Below, piece after piece: positions 61,271 through 64,000 of a stretch of 64,000 bases of DNA. A program made the position numbers and the translations under genes. The first letter of the stretch is position 1. Every line of letters starts with the position of its first letter. Under the pieces are notes generated by a model, which was not told where the DNA came from, searched no databases, and was given only the letters and a program-made list of their open reading frames with translations. Source of the stretch: Zanthoxylum bungeanum (Eukaryota > Streptophyta > Magnoliopsida > Sapindales > Rutaceae); assembly GCA_019454045.1 (NCBI GenBank), contig SKCR01033465.1, positions 36,687 to 100,686 of the forward strand, read 5' to 3'.

Positions 61271-61867
61271 GCCACCACAAGAAGGAGAGGTAGTTGGCGT
61301 ACCCCTTTGGTCGGTCGCGGTGGCCGTCAGGTCGCCGGTGCGACCATGGGTGGCCAAACGTGTTTGAGAGCGTGATGGGGTCGTGTAGGGAGTTTGTAAT
61401 TATTTTGCCATTTTCACAATATGCAGGAATTATGGGGTATTTATAAAAGAGTTTTTGAAAATTACATTCTGACCCCTGAAAATATCAATTAGGTCCATGC
61501 CATCGAATTTTCTAGAAATTTCATAATTTTGGTGCCCTTCTGATGCAAATTGCGAAAAGTGTTCAACACGAAAGTTGTTCGTCTCGAAAAAACGAGTCTG
61601 ATGGTTCAATAATCTACTCAATCGGAGTTCGTTTGAAAATTTTATAGCTGAAAAAATAAACTTTTACGCGTATAAAGATAAAATCAGAAATCTCGTAATT
61701 GCTTCTCGAAACCACGCGTTTTCCGACGCGACGAATCTTCACTTTAAAATAATCCGAACTATTTCCCAACACAGATACTCTTATTTTTTAATATCATCAC
61801 ATTCCAAATCTTAACTTTAATTCAGAAATCTTCCGGAACATTCTGATAAAAAATTCGGGATATTACA
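61271..61867 (-). other. Family D LTR, terminal segment with TATA box
   Basis: In family D orientation this is the LTR start (TGTAATATCCCG on the minus strand). A TATA box TATAAATA lies on the minus strand at 61438-61445. A GC-rich stretch follows it at 61,266-61,345, as expected for a transcribed leader. No gene is seen. Confidence 0.75.
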
Positions 61868-61872
61868 GGTTC

Positions 61873-61990
61873 GAATCTAGTGAGTGCATTTTTTTTAAGA
61901 GCCTGAGATAACCGGAGATTTTATCTGCTCCGCTTAAGTCTGGAATGGGTGATTTGATGCACCAATTAGCTGCAAGTGCATGCACTAGAG
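61873..61990 (+). mobile_element. tRNA-type SINE, right part
   Basis: This begins GAATCTAGTGAG, completing the B box GGTTCGAATC across the 50.4-kb nest, then runs through a T run. The 3' end is not resolved; it may stop before the LTR at 61994. No tRNA fold is present, so this is a SINE body rather than a tRNA gene. Confidence 0.65.
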
Positions 61991-61993
61991 ATT

Positions 61994-63278
61994 TGTGATG
62001 AGTATTAAAAAATATACATTTAATAAAAAGAGAAACTAATCTTTTTACACTTATAATTTCATTAATACATTAGTTTAGCACATTTGTTAAATAATAATTA
62101 TATTTATGTTTATTGTGATTTTAATCTTTTATGTATGTGAAATAATACTTTGGATGCATATCTAGAAAAATAGACTTGACATTTGGATTTTGGAGGCCAA
62201 GAGCTTTAAAGGGAGTTCTAACAGTGTATAAATTCGAAAATTCCAGCCCTGCGCAATATTCATATTTTTGCCATAATTTTTTACTCCGATATCAGATTGA
62301 AGTGATTCCAGTTAGATGAAAGAAGACTCAAATATCTACAACTTTGTTGTTGACAAGATTTTCTAGTTCCGAAATTTTCAAGACCGAAGTTGGTTAAAAA
62401 TTCCAAAGTATTCCATATGTAATTATATATATATATATATATATATTATTGGTGGAGGTCAGCATCCACCTTTCGGTGGATGTTCCCTCCACCTTGACAA
62501 TTGCAACCAATTGTCTTTAATAGTTGTTCATAATTGTATTTTTGCAATTGTGAACGATGGGCATCCTCTATAAATAAGAGGATTCTCAGCACATAAAAAA
62601 TATGATTTCTGTGAATTCTCTATAGAATTTGGGAGAAAGTGTCTTGTGTGTTTTATTTTTCTAAAGCTTTCTTGTAATTTTTTTTTCTTTTAATAATAAA
62701 ATTATGTGTGTTTTTATTCAAATTATGAGTAGCTAATTGCTTTTTGCTGGGGTAAAATGTGAAGCTTTTATATGAAAATTTAGATTAATTTCACTTATAT
62801 TATAATATATAAATTGTAATATAATAATTAAAATTTAATTTAATCTGAATTAATTATTGTCAAATTTTGTTACTGCCTATATGACTGATTTTATTTATTT
62901 GACATAATTGAGTACCTAACTGGACTTGTTATAGACAAAATTATCACCGCCTTTATGGCTAGTTTTAAATGTTTTGACATAATTAATTCCTGAAATAGAT
63001 TAATTGGATAATAATGACAATTTATTTATTATAAAAAGTGAGATTTCTAAATTTGAAATATTAAAAGTGGATCTCATAGCCTCAGTATTTTATTTTATTA
63101 TTGCAGTTTAAATTAAAATTTCCAATCACTTCAAACAATCCAACCTTTTTTTTTCACTCAAATTATTATTTTAACTTATTAAATTTATTCATTGTGGATC
63201 GACCCCAGTCTGCCTGATTATTTTATTACTTCGACACTCTTATACTTGGGAGTAAAAAATCATTATTTGAGCGTGTCA
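61994..63278 (+). mobile_element. Diverged gypsy LTR related to element E
   Basis: This starts TGTGATGAGTATT and ends ...GCGTGTCA, about 1285 bp. It shares with the LTR at 7546-9613 the TGTGATGAG start, an ACCGCCTTTATGGC segment and a GGATCGA segment near the end. A TATA box TATAAATA lies at 62579-62586 and a (TA)n run at about 62424-62446. TAGAG occurs at 61986-61990 and 63281-63285, a few bases outside the assumed ends, so a duplication is possible but not proven. No internal region follows, so it is solo or truncated. Confidence 0.6.
62451..62493. repeat. Nested hairpin in the right-flank LTR
   Basis: An inner stem CATCCACC/GGTGGATG (62463-62470 and 62475-62482, loop TTTC) lies inside an outer stem GGTGGAG/CTCCACC (62451-62457 and 62487-62493). 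Both stems are perfect. It lies just after a (TA)n run and about 90 bases before the LTR TATA box. Confidence 0.85.
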
Positions 63279-63617
63279 ATTAGAGAATAGCATCTCACAA
63301 TTTCTATGTAGGTGAAGAAGTAATACAATTTCCCCATTCAAGTGTAATAAATCCATTTTACCATCTTCTCAATCTAATTGCTAAGATATCGAATTCACCG
63401 ATGGCAGTGACAATACCAAACTATCAGAAGGAAAGAAAATCATATTTCTGTTTAGAGATACATTTTGATCAAATGAATTTGAAAATTTCACAAAATGCTT
63501 TTGCTCTAATCCAATTTCAATTTTATTTTCTATACCTTTATTCTCTTTTTTATTTTTTTAATGCTATCATCTAATGACATATGTCATATATATATATATA
63601 TAATTAAGATTTAATTA
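63279..63617. other. AT-rich stretch, nothing recognised
   Basis: There is no supported gene or repeat apart from a (TA)n run at about 63587-63602. Confidence 0.5.
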
Positions 63618-64000
63618 TGTTGACGGAGGATTTTGGTCTCAGTGTAATTTGAGAATATTACTCCCGAGACAGTTCTCCCTCAATAGTGAATTTGTTCGGT
63701 TATGTGGGAACCAAGACAAATTTAGCAGAAGACAGACAAATGCACCAATCAACAAAGAGATTTAACGTGGTTCGGCGGATCAGATCCCACCTACGTCCAC
63801 GGGCACAAAACGAATGATACTTTTATTACCGAGATATACTTCTCTGATATCTCTTAGGTTTACAAATCTGATCGTAATGATCTTGATATTGATTCTGATG
63901 CCCTTAAGCATACTCTACCCTCCTATTTATAATAGTGCAGATTTCAGATTCCTTCTTTTACAAGGGTTTCCTAGTCGAATTAATCTCTTTCTTCCATAAG
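63618..64000 (+). mobile_element. Possible LTR start running off the window
   Basis: This begins TGTTGACGG and contains AACGTGGTTCGGCGG and CACCTACGTCCACGG (63766-63802). A GTGGTTCGGC...CCTACGTCCACGG pair is widespread in plant repeats, often in copia-type LTRs. A TATA-like CTATTTATAATAG lies near 63923-63935. The right end is outside the window, so the family is not established. Confidence 0.35.

Larger units (their letters stand above)
11456..61867 (-). mobile_element. Family D (Tekay/Del-like) solo LTR, outermost shell of the nest
   Basis: The ends are TGTAACACCCC at 11456 and CGGGATATTACA at 61867, flanked by the perfect 5-bp duplication GGTTC (11451-11455 and 61868-61872). Family D sequence is visible only at 11456-11636, 14060-14922, 27710-29568 and 61271-61867, about 3.5 kb in all. 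The rest of the span is later insertions. A TATA box on the minus strand (61438-61445, upstream of a GC-rich stretch) and a minus-strand start TGTAATATCCCG set the orientation. TGTAATATCCCG starts are typical of Tekay/Del-type LTRs. No PBS, polypurine tract or coding motif is seen in these pieces, so a solo LTR is favoured over a full element. Confidence 0.85.

Noticed and set aside
11456..61867. Family D as a full-length element with hidden internal genes
   Set aside because: The four D pieces total about 3.5 kb and contain no PBS, polypurine tract or coding motif. Everything else is accounted for by other insertions with their own duplications.
61989..63283. AGATT and ATTAG as a target duplication for the right-flank LTR
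   Set aside because: The two 5-mers next to the assumed TG...CA ends do not match. TAGAG a few bases outside does, but it would need non-canonical ends, so it is left as a possibility only.

Overview
This is nuclear DNA from a flowering plant, probably a eudicot. It is AT-rich, is built almost entirely from LTR retrotransposons nested in one another, and shows no intact host gene. The plant signature comes from the element families: Athila-type Ty3/gypsy, Angela/Tork-like Ty1/copia primed by initiator tRNA-Met, Tekay/Del-like LTRs, and a tRNA-type SINE. The species cannot be told from the sequence.

Region 1 (1-9613) is the 3' half of an Athila-like gypsy element on the + strand: integrase, an unusually long post-pol region, and a 3' LTR at about 7546-9613. 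A solo LTR of a second family (A) sits inside the integrase at 118-3734. The post-pol region holds an unrecognised ORF (4801-5349) and an intronless, broken copy of a plant LOG (cytokinin-activating phosphoribohydrolase) gene (5602-6208). Each is preceded by a splice-acceptor-like tract. This cargo is the most biologically interesting content of the window.

Region 2 (9614-11455) is AT-rich flank with degenerate tandem repeats. It ends in a tRNA-type SINE interrupted exactly inside its B box.

Region 3 (11456-61867) is one 50.4-kb nest bounded by GGTTC target-site duplications. The outermost layer is a Tekay-like LTR (family D, about 3.5 kb once insertions are removed). Into it went (i) a family-A solo LTR at 11637-14054 (GGTAC), (ii) a family-B copia solo LTR at 14923-27704 (TAATA), itself split by copia element C at 16312-27131 (GATTC), and (iii) copia element B1 at 29569-61265 (CGCCG). 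B1 is split by B2 at 32293-54173 (GCCTT). B2 is split by the inverted B3 at 38444-48314 (AGAAC) and by an inverted family-A solo LTR at 49584-51803 (TATAT). Once insertions are subtracted, B1, B2 and B3 measure about 9.81, 9.78 and 9.87 kb, which independently supports this reconstruction. All B copies are heavily mutated. C is better preserved but has several frameshifts. C also carries a three-copy, 641-bp tandem repeat of its LTR end, primer-binding site and leader.

Region 4 (61868-64000) resumes the SINE, then holds a diverged solo or truncated gypsy LTR (about 61994-63278) with a TATA box and a nested hairpin, and then a possible start of another LTR running off the window.

All calls come from reading the sequence. 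Family names rest on recognised motifs, not on a database search.
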